DNA from: Blasia pusilla | Lineage: Eukaryota; Marchantiophyta; Marchantiopsida; Blasiales | Assembly: GCA_050084515.1 (NCBI GenBank) | Contig: CM114275.1 | Coordinates: forward strand, 18,290,001-18,354,000 | Direction of reading: 5' to 3' | Length of the DNA stretch: 64,000 nt | Shown: positions 1 to 12,454 of the stretch, piece by piece | Numbering within the stretch: position 1 is the first letter of the stretch | Layout of the letters: every line of letters starts with the position of its first letter | Position numbers and translations under genes: made by a program | The notes under the pieces: generated by a model | What the model was told of the DNA's origin: nothing | Database searches by the model: none | What the model saw: the letters and a program-made list of their open reading frames with translations, nothing else

Positions 1-2512
1 GGAGTTGATTAGTAATGCATCCGATGTGAGTGCAGCCTACACGTTCTTTGTTTGGAGGGGCTTCTGAACTAGTTTTTGTGGGTTTCTAATGCGGCCTGTC
101 ACGTAAGGAATCAGTGCATCAAGATGTCGATGGTGTGCATGGAAATACGCGGTTGTGCCATATCTGAAAGCAATTTTAGGCCTGTCTGGTCACTGTCGAG
201 TGATCTCTCTTCGTGGTCTTTGTAATCATTGGAAACCTAACGAGATTCTCCTTACAGGCTTTGGACAAAATCCGGTTCGAGAGCCTCACGGACAAGAGCA
301 AGCTGGATGGACAGCCGGAGCTTTTCATCCACATCATCCCCGACAAGGCGTCTAACACTCTGACGATTATCGACAGCGGTATCGGCATGACCAAAGCAGG
401 TACGTGTCTTCTGTTATCTTTACTTCCCTGCTGCTTCTCCGGTCATTGGAGGTACAGTCAATATCTCTTTATCTCTCTATCCCGGTCTCATATTGGTTGG
501 TTCCTTCGACAGGCTTGGTCAACAATTTGGGAACTATCGCCCGATCTGGAACTAAAGAGTTCATGGAAGCTCTATCCGCCGGTGCCGATGTTAGCATGAT
601 CGGTCAGTTTGGTGTTGGATTTTACAGCGCATACTTGGTTGCGGAGAAGGTTGTGGTGACATCCAAGCACAACGACGATGAACAACATGTGTGGGAATCG
701 CAGGCTGGGGGCTCTTTCACTGTCACTAAGGACACCTCAGGGGCTCCTCTCGGCCGTGGTACTAAGATCGTTCTGTACTTGAAGGAAGATCAGGTAAATG
801 TTTGCAGTAGGGTTTTGTGGAGTATGTCTCCAACATTTTCTGTACTCTTTGTGTCCGAGCTTTCGTCATGTAGCAGAAAGAAAGCAGCGGGAGCTTCTGG
901 TGTTAGTGAATAGTACGCTCTGCGGCTTGGGGTTGTGACAGCGTACTGATCATCGCTCTATGATGTCCAGCTTGAGTATTTGGAGGAGAAACGGCTGAAG
1001 GACTTAATAAAGAAGCATTCGGAGTTCATCAGTTATCCAATCTCTCTGTGGATAGAGAAAACTGCAGAAAAGGAAGTGTCTGACGACGAGGAGGAAGACA
1101 AAGCTGACGAGGAAGGCAAGATTGAAGAAGTTGACGAGGAGAAGGAGAAAAAGAAGAAGAAGATCAAGGAAGTGTCCCATGAGTGGAGTCTAGTAAACAA
1201 GCAGAAACCTATTTGGATGAGGAAGCCCGAGGATATTAGCAAGGATGAATACGCTGCCTTTTACAAGAGCCTTACCAACGATTGGGAGGAGCACTTGGCG
1301 GTAAAGCACTTCTCAGTGGAAGGACAGTTGGAGTTTAAGGCAGTCATTTATGTTCCCAAGAGGGCACCTTTCGATCTCTTCGACACCAGGAAGAAGTTGA
1401 ACAACATCAAGCTCTACGTCAGGCGCGTGTTCATCATGGATAACTGCGAGGAGCTCATCCCAGAGTACCTGGGCTTCGTCAAAGGTGTAGTCGACTCTGA
1501 AGACTTGCCTCTCAACATATCTCGGGAGACACTTCAACAGAATAAAATCCTGAAGGTGATAAGAAAAAATCTTGTGAAGAAGTGCCTAGAAATGTTTACT
1601 GAAATCGCAGAGAACAAGGAGGATTACGACAAGTTCTACGAGACTTTCTCGAAGAACTTGAAGTTGGGTATCCACGAAGATAGCACGAATAGAAGCAAAT
1701 TGTCAGAGCTATTGAGATATTACTCTACCAAGAGTGGCAGTGAGTTGACCAGTTTAAAGGACTATGTCACTCGTATGAAAGAGGGTCAGAAGGATATTTA
1801 TTATATTTCTGGTGAGAGTAAGAAGGCTGTAGAGAATTCCCCATTCTTAGAGAAGTTGAAGAAGAAGGGATATGAAGTTTTGTTCATGATCGACGCCATC
1901 GATGAGTATGCCGTCGGACAGTTGAAGGAGTATGATGGACACAAGCTCGTGTCTGCAACCAAGGAGGGTTTGAAACTAGAGGAAACGGAGGACGAGAAGA
2001 AGGCGAAGGAAGAGAAGATTGCAGCTTTCGAACCCCTGTGCAAGGTGATCAAAGAAATTCTAGGTGACAAGGTGGAGAAGGTCGTTGTTTCCGACCGCAT
2101 TGTCGACTCTCCTTGCTGTCTGGTGACTGGAGAGTACGGATGGACAGCGAACATGGAGCGTATCATGAAAGCTCAGGCCTTGAGAGATAGTAGTATGTCC
2201 TCTTACATGTCTAGCAAGAAGACGATGGAGCTAAATCCTGAAAACTCCATTATGGATGAGCTCAGAAAGAGATCGGATGCCAACAAGAATGATAAGTCAG
2301 TTAAGGATCTCGTACTACTTTTGTACGAGACTGCCCTTCTTACATCAGGGTTCAGCCTCGACGACCCCAACACATTCGGCTCGCGTATTCACAGAATGTT
2401 GAAATTGGGTCTCAGCATTGATGATGACGCCACCACTGAAATCGATGCAGACATGCCTGCTCTTGAAGCAGACGCAGACGGTGAGGGAAGCAGAATGGAG
2501 GAAGTTGACTAG
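1..2512 (+). CDS. HSP90: Cytosolic HSP90 chaperone, 5'-truncated by the window edge
   Basis: ATP-dependent cytosolic chaperone. The exons I read are 1-25, 258-399, 513-793 and 971-2512, joined by GT-AG introns; the reading frame is continuous across all junctions and gives about 662 residues. Roughly the first 33 residues of a protein of about 700 lie before the window. The N-terminal GHKL ATPase domain shows ELISNASD, the IIDSGIGM Asp/Gly motif and [13 protein letters not shown]. An acidic/lysine-rich charged linker is encoded at about 1,078-1,170. The middle domain has [13 protein letters not shown] with the conserved catalytic-loop Arg. The C-terminus is MEEVD, the TPR-cochaperone docking tail that marks the cytosolic class rather than the ER or organellar forms. 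One oddity is that the codon split by the second intron reads Gly, where relatives usually have Asp or Glu (MTKA-D/E-LVNN). The promoter and its heat-shock elements are outside the window. Confidence 0.97.
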
Positions 2513-3152
2513 AAATTTCAATCTTCGGAATTACGGTAGTTTTAAAGTTTGGACTACTTTGTCCCACGAATTGAATGGGGCTCCTTTCGTCCCGATTTGT
2601 CAGGCCAACGTGAGCATATGCCCAGCTGTTTAGATGGCAGCCTAGTTCAAGAGATACTTCGGACGTGAGACCACTCTTAGAAAGATGGTCTGCGTGGACT
2701 CTCACAAAGTTTTTACTCACGGGCATGGTTGTAATTTAGGACGGACTTACCAATTTGTAGGCTTGTTTCAAATGCTGTTTTCCACAATTGAATGGTGGTT
2801 TTCTTATTTCACGACGATTGTGTATGCAACCACTTTGTATGCAACCATAAGTTTTGCCAGTTACTGTGGCAAGTAATGTCTGATATAGTGACTTGAGGTT
2901 TGCATGATCGGTAGACGTTTCTGTAACATGTGGCTTTAAGATAGTTTGCGTGCACGGCAATCTACCCATTCACGATATTGCAGTCCTCTAGATAGGAAGG
3001 AATGTTCATGCCTCCGAATCCCCTTAGAGCTCTGCACCGGAATTGACCCAGGCAATACAGGATGAAACATGTTTTAATTGTAAATGGCTGCCATTTATTC
3101 CCTGGACTGGAAAGTTCCCTGGACTTGGAGTGAATTCGGCTATATCCTCTCA

Positions 3153-3184
3153 AGATGTCGGTCGAAGTACTTCAACCGACATCT
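3153..3184. repeat. 32-bp near-perfect palindrome
   Basis: The arm AGATGTCGGT (3,153-3,162) is followed by a core that is itself palindromic (GAAGTACTTC) and then by ACCGACATCT. Of the 32 positions, 30 fit perfect dyad symmetry; only the C/A pair flanking the core fails. Echoes of the same words (GTCGACAT, CCGAAGTAC) follow within 60 bases. It could be a protein-binding dyad, a MITE remnant or a transcript hairpin; nothing here decides between these. Confidence 0.8.
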
Positions 3185-4104
3185 GTACTCGAATTTAGTG
3201 TGCTTGAGTCGACATAGCTCTATAACCGAAGTACAAAGGTACTCCCGGGAACTATTCGAAGTGTGTATCTCACTCACACTACTTAACTCATACCCCTACT
3301 CATAATTTCTGTTGAACAAGTTCATCTTGTGACGAGAAATCGCTGGACTTATTGTCTAAATTGTAGACATTAGCAGCCTGCAACTTGTTTCCGGAATAGA
3401 AAACACTTAGTAAATAATATATCCACTGGTAAGATGACTAGAAATAAACAAATTTAAGTGCATTTTCAAAACGCGAAAGAAAGTTAAAAATACGACTTTT
3501 GTAGAAAGAAATAAAACACATCCTATCAAGAATAAACAGCAAAAGGAGTTTAAAGAAAGACGAGTTTAAAAAAAGTGCATTTCTTGAGGGGACGATGAGA
3601 ATAGGCAAACATTTTTTTAACAATAATTTTTTCACCTTTGATAACTGACCTTTAGTAATTCTACTATTTAATAATTATTTTATTTGTCCATTGATAGTAC
3701 CTCTACTTGGCATTTGTTAGATTTGAATTTATGAATTAATTAAGTTCAAATGGGCATTTAAAATTAAGACTGTCAAAAACTTTTCCCTTCACACATGCAT
3801 AACATGATGTTATATATTATTTTATATGCACAATGATATATAATTTTGAGGGAAAGTCTCTTTATTTAGACTTTAGACAAATGATAACATAGTACAGCTT
3901 TGTCTTTCAATTTATACTTGATATTTTAAAAATCAAATTAAATTTGATTAGAAGAGAAAATTAATTAATTAATTTAAAATGCACTAATGATTTATGGAAT
4001 AGATGTTACATTGGTGGGAAGAGTGGAGGGAGACGAGTGAGTAATATTTAAATTTGTATGGAGAGATGGGGTTGTAGGGGAGTGGAGTGGGATGTAATTT
4101 GATT

Positions 4105-4157
4105 GAAGAGTGGAGTTATTTAGGAGAGTGGAGTTATTTAGGGAGTGGTGTTATTAT
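4105..4157 (+). repeat. Short tandem repeat, about 18-bp unit
   Basis: The word AGAGTGGAGTTATTTAGG occurs twice in a row and is followed by a diverged, shortened third copy (GGGAGTGGTGTTATTA). It is preceded by looser GGAGTGGGA-type repeats. This is a small, decayed minisatellite with no visible gene association. Confidence 0.6.
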
Positions 4158-4867
4158 TCCTTGAAAATTTCCAAACGTGGAGGTTATATTTTAATTTTGA
4201 AATGATTTTTTTGTTTTAGATCATTAAATTTTTTTCCATGCGTAAGCATAGGTATTGTAACTAGTGATGAGTTATGGAAGCATATCGACCACCACCTTTA
4301 CTTTGCAAATATTTTTTTAATTTCATAAATTATCTTTTGGAATGGAATTTTCTCATCCTAAAAATGGTCAAATTCATACATCTTCAAATGTCAAGGGAAC
4401 TATAAACGTAGAAGAATTGACTCAGATGGTTTTTAAAAATATATAATCCCCCTGATTTTTTGGGAGAAATATTTATTTTTAAGTGTATTTTTTGATTAAA
4501 TAAATAAATTGAACTTCTTCTCTTGAAAGCCTGAAATCTAAAATCTAAACACTCTCTCTCCCCTCCTTATACTCCCCTCCTTTGCCTAATGGAAACATAC
4601 GATGACATACATATCTTGAAAGTACTTGTTTCACTATGAGGAGACTCCTCATGTAAGTCCATCCTCAACTTATAGTATAGATTCCATCATTGGATTCATG
4701 AAATTTTTTGGAGGGACAATCATGAAAATTTGATCGAGCAACTAAGCACTCTGAATATCTAAGAGGGACCTCTCCCATGCAACACCTCTACCTCTATGGC
4801 GTTAACCTTGACCTTTTAAAAAAATGCATTTACCATCTTTTAAGATCACAAAAAAATTGATCAGTAA

Positions 4868-4935
4868 GGAGACTATGACATATTGAATGTAAGCTTCCGT
4901 AACACAGAAGATTGATGTTCAAGGATTAAGGGTCA
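4868..4935 (+). repeat. Possible tail of the LTR-like family seen at 23.1 and 47.2 kb
   Basis: The stretch resembles the 3' ends of the copies at 24,000-24,040 and 48,178-48,230. It has the same order of words: GACYTACT/GACATATT, GTAAGCTTC, a short AC-rich gap, then TTCAAGG. The similarity is short and diverged, so this is a tentative fragment. Confidence 0.35.
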
Positions 4936-7609
4936 CTTCCGTGTGTGTTTAGTGGATCAATGGTCACTTCCGAGAAATATAAAGACAACTCTCTCAAAAT
5001 AGGGAGTATCCTTGAGCTAGTAAGTTCATCAAATAGGCTCCAAATGGGCACGAAAAACAAAGGGAAAACTACAATTGTAGTTCATATCATATTCCTCAAA
5101 AGATCATCCTCGTCCTTTCTACTCCCTAAAGTCTAGTGCGGATATCCTCCATTCCACCACAAAATTCTTGATAGTTGTGATGTGCATACACATTGCTACA
5201 TAACATAAATTATTATCAATAATCAAACACACAAAACACTAGCTTAACACATTCAACCATAAAGTCCAAACATAGAAGCAAGTAGCTCCCAAAATGTCTC
5301 CAATCGCCTCCTAGCTAGTGGTTACCACCCTCTAACCCCATGTAGCAATATATGTCTATCTACTTATGACATACCCGTCTAGGATGCTAAGAGCAAGAAG
5401 TCATGGTACTCATGTGGTTCCAACGTTAATATCCTTAATGTAATTGAAGTCACTGGAGCAAGTCTAAGTATCTGGCTACCTATCTTAAGTACATGTTGGG
5501 CGCATTCATGATTCTTGAAGAATTCTAGTGAGAGGTGGCATCAAATATACCATATACCATCCTCTTGAACCTCCATCATAGACTACTATTGTTGGTGCAT
5601 CTCTAGAAGATTCACACAACATAAACTGCAAGCATGTGGGTACCAATGCTATGTTTAGATCAATTATACCATCAATATTGGGAAAGTGACATGGCGCGTA
5701 GTTGTGCACATGGTCTTTTAGACCATATCATCACGCCCCTCTTATAGAAGAATGCTAGATGGCAAAACCTCATGCACTCTCAAAATGATGTGCCTTGCTG
5801 TCACATCTAAGGTTGTAGGCGTTGCCTACTGTAGATAGACATAGTTCCCCCAAAGGAAACCTCTAGATCCTTAGTGGATAGCCTTCTCCTTGAATAGTTG
5901 CATACCTCAATGGTCCCAATGATGTAAAATTGATATCGCCAAGTTCTTGAATGTCATGGGCATGACTCCCAAAAATATCTTTACCTTTGAAAACATACTT
6001 GCACACACACATCATGGTCATTTCAATACCTCACTTGCATCACTATGAATAGTCGTAGGTAGATCTAACTCTCATCCATAGAACATAAAGTAAGAGAAAA
6101 GGGATGCCAAAGAGGGTTGGTCCTCCTTGGCTAGGTGCGGCCTCCACCACAAATCTATAGGCTAGCTTTACAACTTTCTAGACCATCCGCATCAAGATGA
6201 TCTCGTGATGGTCAACAAATGCCTAATCATAAAAGGCTTAAATTTCCCTCAAAACTTAATCCGTCAACAATTCTACTAGTGTTCTTTATTGGCTTAACAC
6301 TTGGTTGAGGAATGTATATGATATTCTTGCACTCACCTTATCAAACAATGCAACCAACTCTTTCCAACTCAAGAAGTGTGTGACCATCACCGACATACAT
6401 TGGTTTTGGCACTCCATCAACGGTAAAGGTCTTAAAAAATCCAAACTCCATTAGTAGCCTAAACTCATGATTGATAGTAGGTGCAGGTATGGAGTCAGAG
6501 TATTGAATGATGCTCGAACTTTATCACAAACTATGCACATAGTGAAAAACTATTGCACATCTCTTTGCATACCTTGCTATTGATACTATAATTGGAGCAA
6601 GTTATATGTCTGCTTCACTTTAAAATTTCCCAACTCTTTGTGGGCATGCTGGATCAACCGTGTTCTCTACAAAGGATAAGGCACCATTCACACTCTACCA
6701 TCCTCCTAAACTCGCAAAACATGTGTTCCCTCCCACATGAATCATATGGTTTGATGTGGGATCCGATCTCGCTTTTTGGCACCCAATGTGCCCAATATGC
6801 TTCAAGTGTGTAGGTACTCCAAGACTATCCTATCCTCATGGATGCCTCAATGACCTTTCGCCTACTCATCGGCCTTTGGATCTACGGACTCCTTATCTCA
6901 CCTCGTCCTTGAAGTGGACGTTGTATGGCTCTCCAAATAGGCTTATGTATGCCATCTAGACAGTATCTCCTCATCACTCTCATCATGCCAACGAGATCCA
7001 ATTGCATCTTGTTGACTCATTCATGGGTTCTGATTCAAAACATATGCATCTTGGTTGAGTCTTCCAAGTTGATACACCATATGGAAATCATACTTATGCA
7101 ACAAAAATTCCAATATAAGAACCTTTCTCATTAGCTTGTTGGACTCCATTAACCATTTCAATGGCTGATAGTTGGTGATGAGTGGAAGGGGATTATGAAA
7201 GAGATAACACGTGAAATGCGTGATGACTCAGTTGGCAACCTAACACTCTCGCTTAGACTTCAACAAAACACTCTCCTTAATTTATATGAGTTATACTTTG
7301 CCTTTGCAACATTTTCTGAGTGACTAGTATAAGCCACTACAAACTCCTTACCCTCATGATCACGCTAGGTAAGCACCTCTCCAAGTCCTAACATTCTCCA
7401 ATCCATATGCATCTAGAAAGGATGCTCACTACCTAACTCGTTTCCTCAAGATAGTTGTGGACATCAATCAATCCTTGAGTAATTGAAATGCTTTCTTATG
7501 CTCTTTTGAGTGGCATTTGTGGGTCACCTTTGTTAGCAAAATAAGCGGATTGCCATAATACTTGTAGTTGAGCGCAAAAAATGTAGTAGGCCTAGGTAAA
7601 GAGGTTATG

Positions 7610-9045
7610 TGTGGACCGGCTATGAGTCACATGTTGGCCTCCCTTGGTGACTTGTGTCCATATACCACCCTTTGGAAAATTTCTTGGAGCCTTATGGGAG
7701 GTTCTTGATTTTTTAGGATTTTGTTGTGGTAGGTTGAGGAGACTAGTATGCACATGTTATCTTTTATGAGCATTTTTTTGGGGGGGGGGGGTGGGGGTGG
7801 GGGCTTGAAAGGGGTATATACAAAGGGGAGGCTTATCTTTCAACAATTAAGTCTTCCAAGCACTAACTAGAGTAGGATGCTACCAATATGCATTAGACCC
7901 AGATTCCATCACATTGAGGGTGGATTTGGCCTGATTATTATTCAATGTTATCGGAGATTTATGTGCATCCCATGTGATTTTCATTGAGGAAATATGTATA
8001 CATGGACCTCGTATGATGATGTACATATGGATATGATATATATGTTGTATGTTGTATCAATGTTATATTTGTGTATGTTAGTGTGTGTGTGTGACCGTCT
8101 TAGAGTTTATCCTCTACCTTGCTTCATCGTGAAGCCCTCCCAACTTTGAGAAGTGGAGTTCTTGGGGGTTATGCGTTCTATATCTAGCCCATAAATTGCC
8201 TAGCGCTAATCGGGTCCAAGTCTCCTCAAGTGCATATTGTCTCCCTAGGAAGTTTCTTCCCCAAGCCTTAACCAATCTCCCTTAGTTGGTTGCATGTATC
8301 CAAGTGCGTCCGTTATTGCTTCAAGGTGTGTCTCGAATGTTTCCTTGGCTCAAACTTGAAATATGGCCAAACACGCATCATGGATAATCCCTTGTTTATG
8401 GACTTGAGTGGATTTGGAAGGAGAGGCCTCCCCCCCCCCATTATAGGTACTTCTAGGGTTCTCCATGGGGACTCCATCTTTCTCATTGTCCACCCTAGTC
8501 CCTTGATTTTGGTCCACAATTCAAACTTGGTTTGCATCCTACGTACTTGTATTTGACTTGTTACCCCATACGATAGCTTGGCGGAGTCCTCATGTAGATT
8601 CTACAACTCCCAACTCCCCAATCGCATATTGGAGCTTGGACTTGTGTTTTTGGGTCTTATGGCTTATGATGGCTAGCACTTATCTTGACTCTTGTTATTT
8701 GGCATCTATGGCTATCTAGTTGCCCTTCGCATTTTATGACTAGTCCCATGGTGTCTCACCCTTCTTGACTACTCTCATGTTTCTTGCTTCTCACCCTTGA
8801 CTTGGAGCTTGGCTTAAGGTCCTCCCATCTTTTTTTCCTTGCCCTTATTCTCGTGAGTATCTACATCCCTTTCTCACCTCAGATTGGTCTCGAGGAGTGT
8901 GCCTGTCTTGACTGCATAAGTCGTATGACTGGTTCCGCGGCCATTCCTAGTCTCACAACTACCAAGTCTCGGTTCAACTTTGGTGGGTCATACCAAGGCC
9001 TCTCCTCCTTAGACCTTTGATCATGACTTGCTTCTCAGGTCCACA
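7610..9045. mobile_element. Candidate solo LTR or other insert within the gypsy relic
   Basis: RT and RNase H of the gypsy relic should be almost adjacent but are about 1.5 kb apart. The intervening DNA is bounded by the 8-bp inverted ends TGTGGACC (7,610-7,617) and GGTCCACA (9,038-9,045), as expected for an LTR that starts TG and ends CA. It contains a TATA-like GTATATAC near 7,816. The flanking 5-mers (TTATG and CTAGT) do not match, so no target-site duplication supports the call. Poly-G (7,780) and poly-C (about 8,431) runs lie inside. Confidence 0.4.
7779..7803 (+). repeat. Poly-G tract
   Basis: A T run is followed by an uninterrupted G run and then by GTGGGGGTGGGGG. The strand could form a G-quadruplex. 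Homopolymers of this kind are also common assembly or sequencing weak points. Confidence 0.85.
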
Positions 9046-10084
9046 CTAGTGTGAGCGCCATAAGCCCATAGATTTAGCTATTTGCAATGGTGACAACGAC
9101 ATATGTTGTATAGCAATGCGCATGGGGGTGATAGGATTTACAATCGTGCTTAATCCCTTGACATACCATTGATAGAAGTTTTCCAATTCTCTAAATTCAC
9201 AAATTTGACTCACATCCATGGGACATAGAATGCATGAAATAGCATATATCTTCTTTCATTGAACATCCATTCTTCCTAAGTATATAGTGTGACCAAATAC
9301 TCAATCTGGTCATAGAAGAACTTTCACTTGCTTGGATGTAACTTCAAGGCATTTAATTAAAATCGTCGAAATATCTTCGTAAGATATTTCTTATGCTCAT
9401 CAATAGTGGTACTCAAGACTACAATGTCATCAATGTAACTCCTAACAAGCTCATGTGGGGGGCGTGGAGTCGGGTGTTCTAGGTCTCCAGATGTAAGCTC
9501 TCAAATATGGGAAACTTTGTAGGCTCATTATCTCTTGTGAGGAAACAAATATTTGAATGAATGAAGGTGAATTGATCGAAGTTGGAAAAATCTAAGCCCC
9601 AATAGGCATAGGCAAATAAGACATAATATATCGTGGATTCCACTCTTAGGGTTTCATATCTAAAGATGGACTCCAAACGAGCCTCCTTAAGGGTATATCC
9701 CCCTCAAGCCACTCCATAGTAACATGGATGCATGAGATACCATCGCATCCAACATATCATTATAAAATTAGATTACACTAATTACTCTCCTCAACTACAT
9801 CTATATCTTATCCTCTAGTAATACATATGAAGGAAATGTATGGCCAACAAAGAAGGCCTATCATAAGAGTTCAATCCCTTAATTTCATCCTACTTGAGTC
9901 TCATTGGCTTAAGTTAAACCACTACATGCATGGTTATCACTAATTTTCCACCAACACAAAAGGGAAGAGTGAGATACACATAGATCAACTCTAAGCTAGC
10001 ATGTCATTAATGGTCTCCCAAAATGAGCATCGAAAGGATCCTTCTAAGTCTTAAAGAGAGTAGGAATAAATCTATAACAAATCT

Positions 10085-10335
10085 AAGGCTTCTGCCTACC
10101 TTGATGTCCTCAAGGTTGAAGGTGGGGTATTCTTCGCATATCCAGCAAGGGTAGAGGGTAAGACCTTGAGACAAGGCCCATGCGTTGCCTTGTAGAAAGG
10201 GAATTCTTTTATACTTTCAATTATTTGTGGCTTGAGGTGGTAATTTTTTCCCACAAATTACCATTAAAGGAACCTAAGAGGGGGTTTACTCTCAATGAAT
10301 TTCATCATGAGTTCATCTTTAGATATTAGACACAA

Positions 10336-10413
<78 letters not shown>

Positions 10414-10664
10414 AAGACAAAACCAAAATCTTCCTCGTTCAAGGTTCAAGGTGTTGTATTTGTCACGAATCTAGCAAGAAGGGCTAAAGGGTGGGAGAAG
10501 ACGAGGCCCATGCATTTCCTTGTAGAAAAGGAGTCCTTAATATGTTTTCAATCCTTGGTGGCATGAGGTGGTAACTTGTTCTTTAAAAATACCATTGGAA
10601 GGGCCTAAGAGAGGGTGTATTCTTGATGAGTTTCATTGTGTGCTCATATTTAGATATTAGATGC
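10085..10664 (+). repeat. Tandem duplication of about 230-250 bp with a GA microsatellite between the copies
   Basis: The block at about 10,085-10,332 recurs, diverged, at about 10,437-10,664. Both copies run through AAGGTT, AGCAAG, GGCCCATGC, TTGTAGAAA, TGAGGTGGTAA, ACCATT, GGGCCTAAGAG-like words and then TTTAGATATTAGA. A long GA tract sits at the end of the first copy. There is no coding signal; the block lies just upstream of the gypsy relic's minus-strand reading direction and may be part of that element's untranslated region. Confidence 0.65.
10345..10409 (+). repeat. (GA)n microsatellite
   Basis: Uninterrupted AG dinucleotides run for about 65 bases and are preceded by the imperfect AAAGAGAGAGA. 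This is a likely polymorphic marker and also a GAGA-type tract. Confidence 0.95.
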
Positions 10665-10669
10665 CTTTA

Positions 10670-11830
10670 GAACAACAATACAACAAGATTATGCCATTGT
10701 GTGAAGTGTTTAAATTATCTTAAGCTAAGAGTGAGCATTTATATCTTTATATCTACATAGATGATTGTACATTATGGATGTATTAATATGCCTATTATTT
10801 TGTTGGGAGCATGATGAGCAATGTCTTAGTATTTAAGCAAAGGGATAAAATGTGAATTTGAATATCAAGAGAGATAGGAACTTGATTAGATACTTCCAAT
10901 TGCTCATGCATGTGTACTAGGATTCATTCAATAGACAACTTTGAAAACTTAGAGTTCTTCGTAAAATCCACATATTTTAAGAAATATCTTGATGGAATCA
11001 AGAAAATGCACAATTTAAACAAAGAGCTTGTAGGGCCAAAGAAAAGGCACATAATAGATAGATAATTTTTTAAGATAAAAACACTATTTAAATATTACTT
11101 ACATAACTTGCCCTCCTTGGTAACGATAGTCAAGAAAAGTAGTAATTCAATGTTGATGAGATGCATTGGATCAAAGGGATGGAGATGAAAATACGCAACG
11201 AAAAGTCTTGTTACTATGAAATTCCAACAATTGAAAATGTTTACGAGAGAAATTTGTGGTGGGAGATTACCAACAACAAAAATTTGATATGAAATCTTCC
11301 CCTTTTCCAATTTGTTACTCCTTACAAGGATTTCCCGAATATTGAAATACGAACGAAAAAAATGTGTTATGGAAATATGAGATAAGAAGTTTCTAGTGGA
11401 GGAAATATGATATGGATAAATTGACGGGGAGGATATTTACTATGAGAAAAATTCTTCACATTCGAAGAAGGTCACATTACGAGACAACATTATTTGGAAG
11501 GAAGGATTCGTCTCAAAAATGTCAGTTTGAAGAAGAGACGGCCATCATTACACAAGTGAAGCCTCCTCCAAACCAATCTCACTTAAAACAAATACTAGCA
11601 TAATGCTCGTGCTATACACGGGTGAAAGGAAAGGCATCTCGCTCAGAAAGGCAAAACATTTCGCTCGTTAATTTAAATTTCATTCTAACTCTTCTGTTAA
11701 GTTAATTTAATTTTTGTTTCACATGTCATGTCATCACGAGAAGAGAAGAGCCAAAATGTACACATGCCATCACCCCATCCTCTTTTAATTATAGAAATAC
11801 CTGCCAAAACGACACAATAGACTTTACCAC
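10670..11830. other. AT-rich intergenic DNA
   Basis: I see no coding signal or repeat family here. Short open frames exist but have AT-driven composition and no recognisable domain. Confidence 0.5.
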
Positions 11831-12116
11831 ATGGAAAGATTTGCAAGAAGAAAAAGGACATCTCAAAAGATAAAACGACGGCAGAAAAGCACCTTGCATA
11901 AGACGAAACGAACCCCGAAAAAGCTTAAACAGAAGAGAAGGGAAAAAAAAAGGCTCCTCGCAAGTGAAAGGACTTCTTTCGTGATAAATAAATCACGAAA
12001 GAGCGCAATCGCGTTAGCTATGCCCCCCAAAGCCGAGAACTTGACCCTTCGCACGGAAAAGGTAGGGAGTGACTGTGCGCATAGAGAACGGAGCCGGTAC
12101 AGCGATCTCTGTTTTA

Positions 12117-12125
12117 TTAGGGTTT
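12117..12125 (+). promoter_or_regulatory. Telo-box upstream of the IDH start codon
   Basis: TTAGGGTTT is the plant telo-box (AAACCCTAA read on the other strand), a motif found near transcription starts of many plant housekeeping genes. It lies about 330 bases before the IDH ATG, where a promoter or 5'UTR is expected. I saw no convincing TATA box. Confidence 0.5.
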
Positions 12126-12454
12126 GGCCCTTGCCCACAGAACAGGGGAGCAAACAGTTGGGGCAAACAGAAGTCAAGGTGGAGGAGGAGGTTCCATGAA
12201 CTTCCCACTCCGATACATCCCACGGAGGTCAGGAAAAGGCGAGTGGATCCTCTCCTGTCGTGAAGAAGAGGCCCGTGCGAGGCCGAGAGGGTTTGAATCC
12301 CGCGGAGGCAGAGAATTGCGAGTGCAGAATTGGATCGGTCGAGGAGAAGCAGGTGGATCGATCGATAGGTGGATCGGAGCGGAAGGACGCGAGCAGATAG
12401 ATGCGCGGGGGCTGTGGCGGTGCGGAGGAGAAACTGAGGGGCAGGTGAGCGGAG

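Larger units (their letters stand above)
2513..5000. other. HSP90 3' flank and AT-rich intergenic DNA
   Basis: The first few hundred bases should contain the HSP90 3'UTR, but I cannot place a poly(A) site. The rest becomes very AT-rich, with TTAATTAA-type runs near 3,960. I see no coding signal. The only structures I can name are the palindrome near 3,153, a short tandem repeat near 4,105 and a possible LTR-family tail near 4,870. Confidence 0.6.
6050..9760 (-). mobile_element. Degenerate Ty3/gypsy retrotransposon (RT, RNase H, integrase)
   Basis: Read on the minus strand, with many stops and frameshifts, the domains come in Ty3/gypsy order. Reverse transcriptase lies at about 9,460-9,070, with YIDDIVVLSTTIDEHKKYL, then KLHPSK and an EYL-like word. 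RNase H lies at about 7,560-7,020, with KEFVVAYTS, QPLKWLMESNK and a GRLNQDA-like end. Integrase follows at about 6,620-6,090, with a SLDF...PLPL core and an ELLTD segment carrying the second acidic residue. No open frame longer than about 80 codons survives, so the element is dead. The gap between RT and RNase H is far larger than normal, consistent with the separate insert annotated at 7,610-9,045. I could not identify its own LTRs or a gag region. Confidence 0.75.

Noticed and set aside
10264-10449. Leu-Ser repeat peptide on the minus strand
   Set aside because: It is a direct translation of the GA microsatellite.
11831-12199. Very basic 122-residue open frame upstream of IDH
   Set aside because: Composition is Lys/Arg-rich from an A-rich stretch, there is no domain, and it overlaps the probable IDH promoter and 5'UTR.
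12270-12310. tRNA-like B-box word (GGTTTGAATCCC)
   Set aside because: No A box, anticodon arm or acceptor stem can be built around it.
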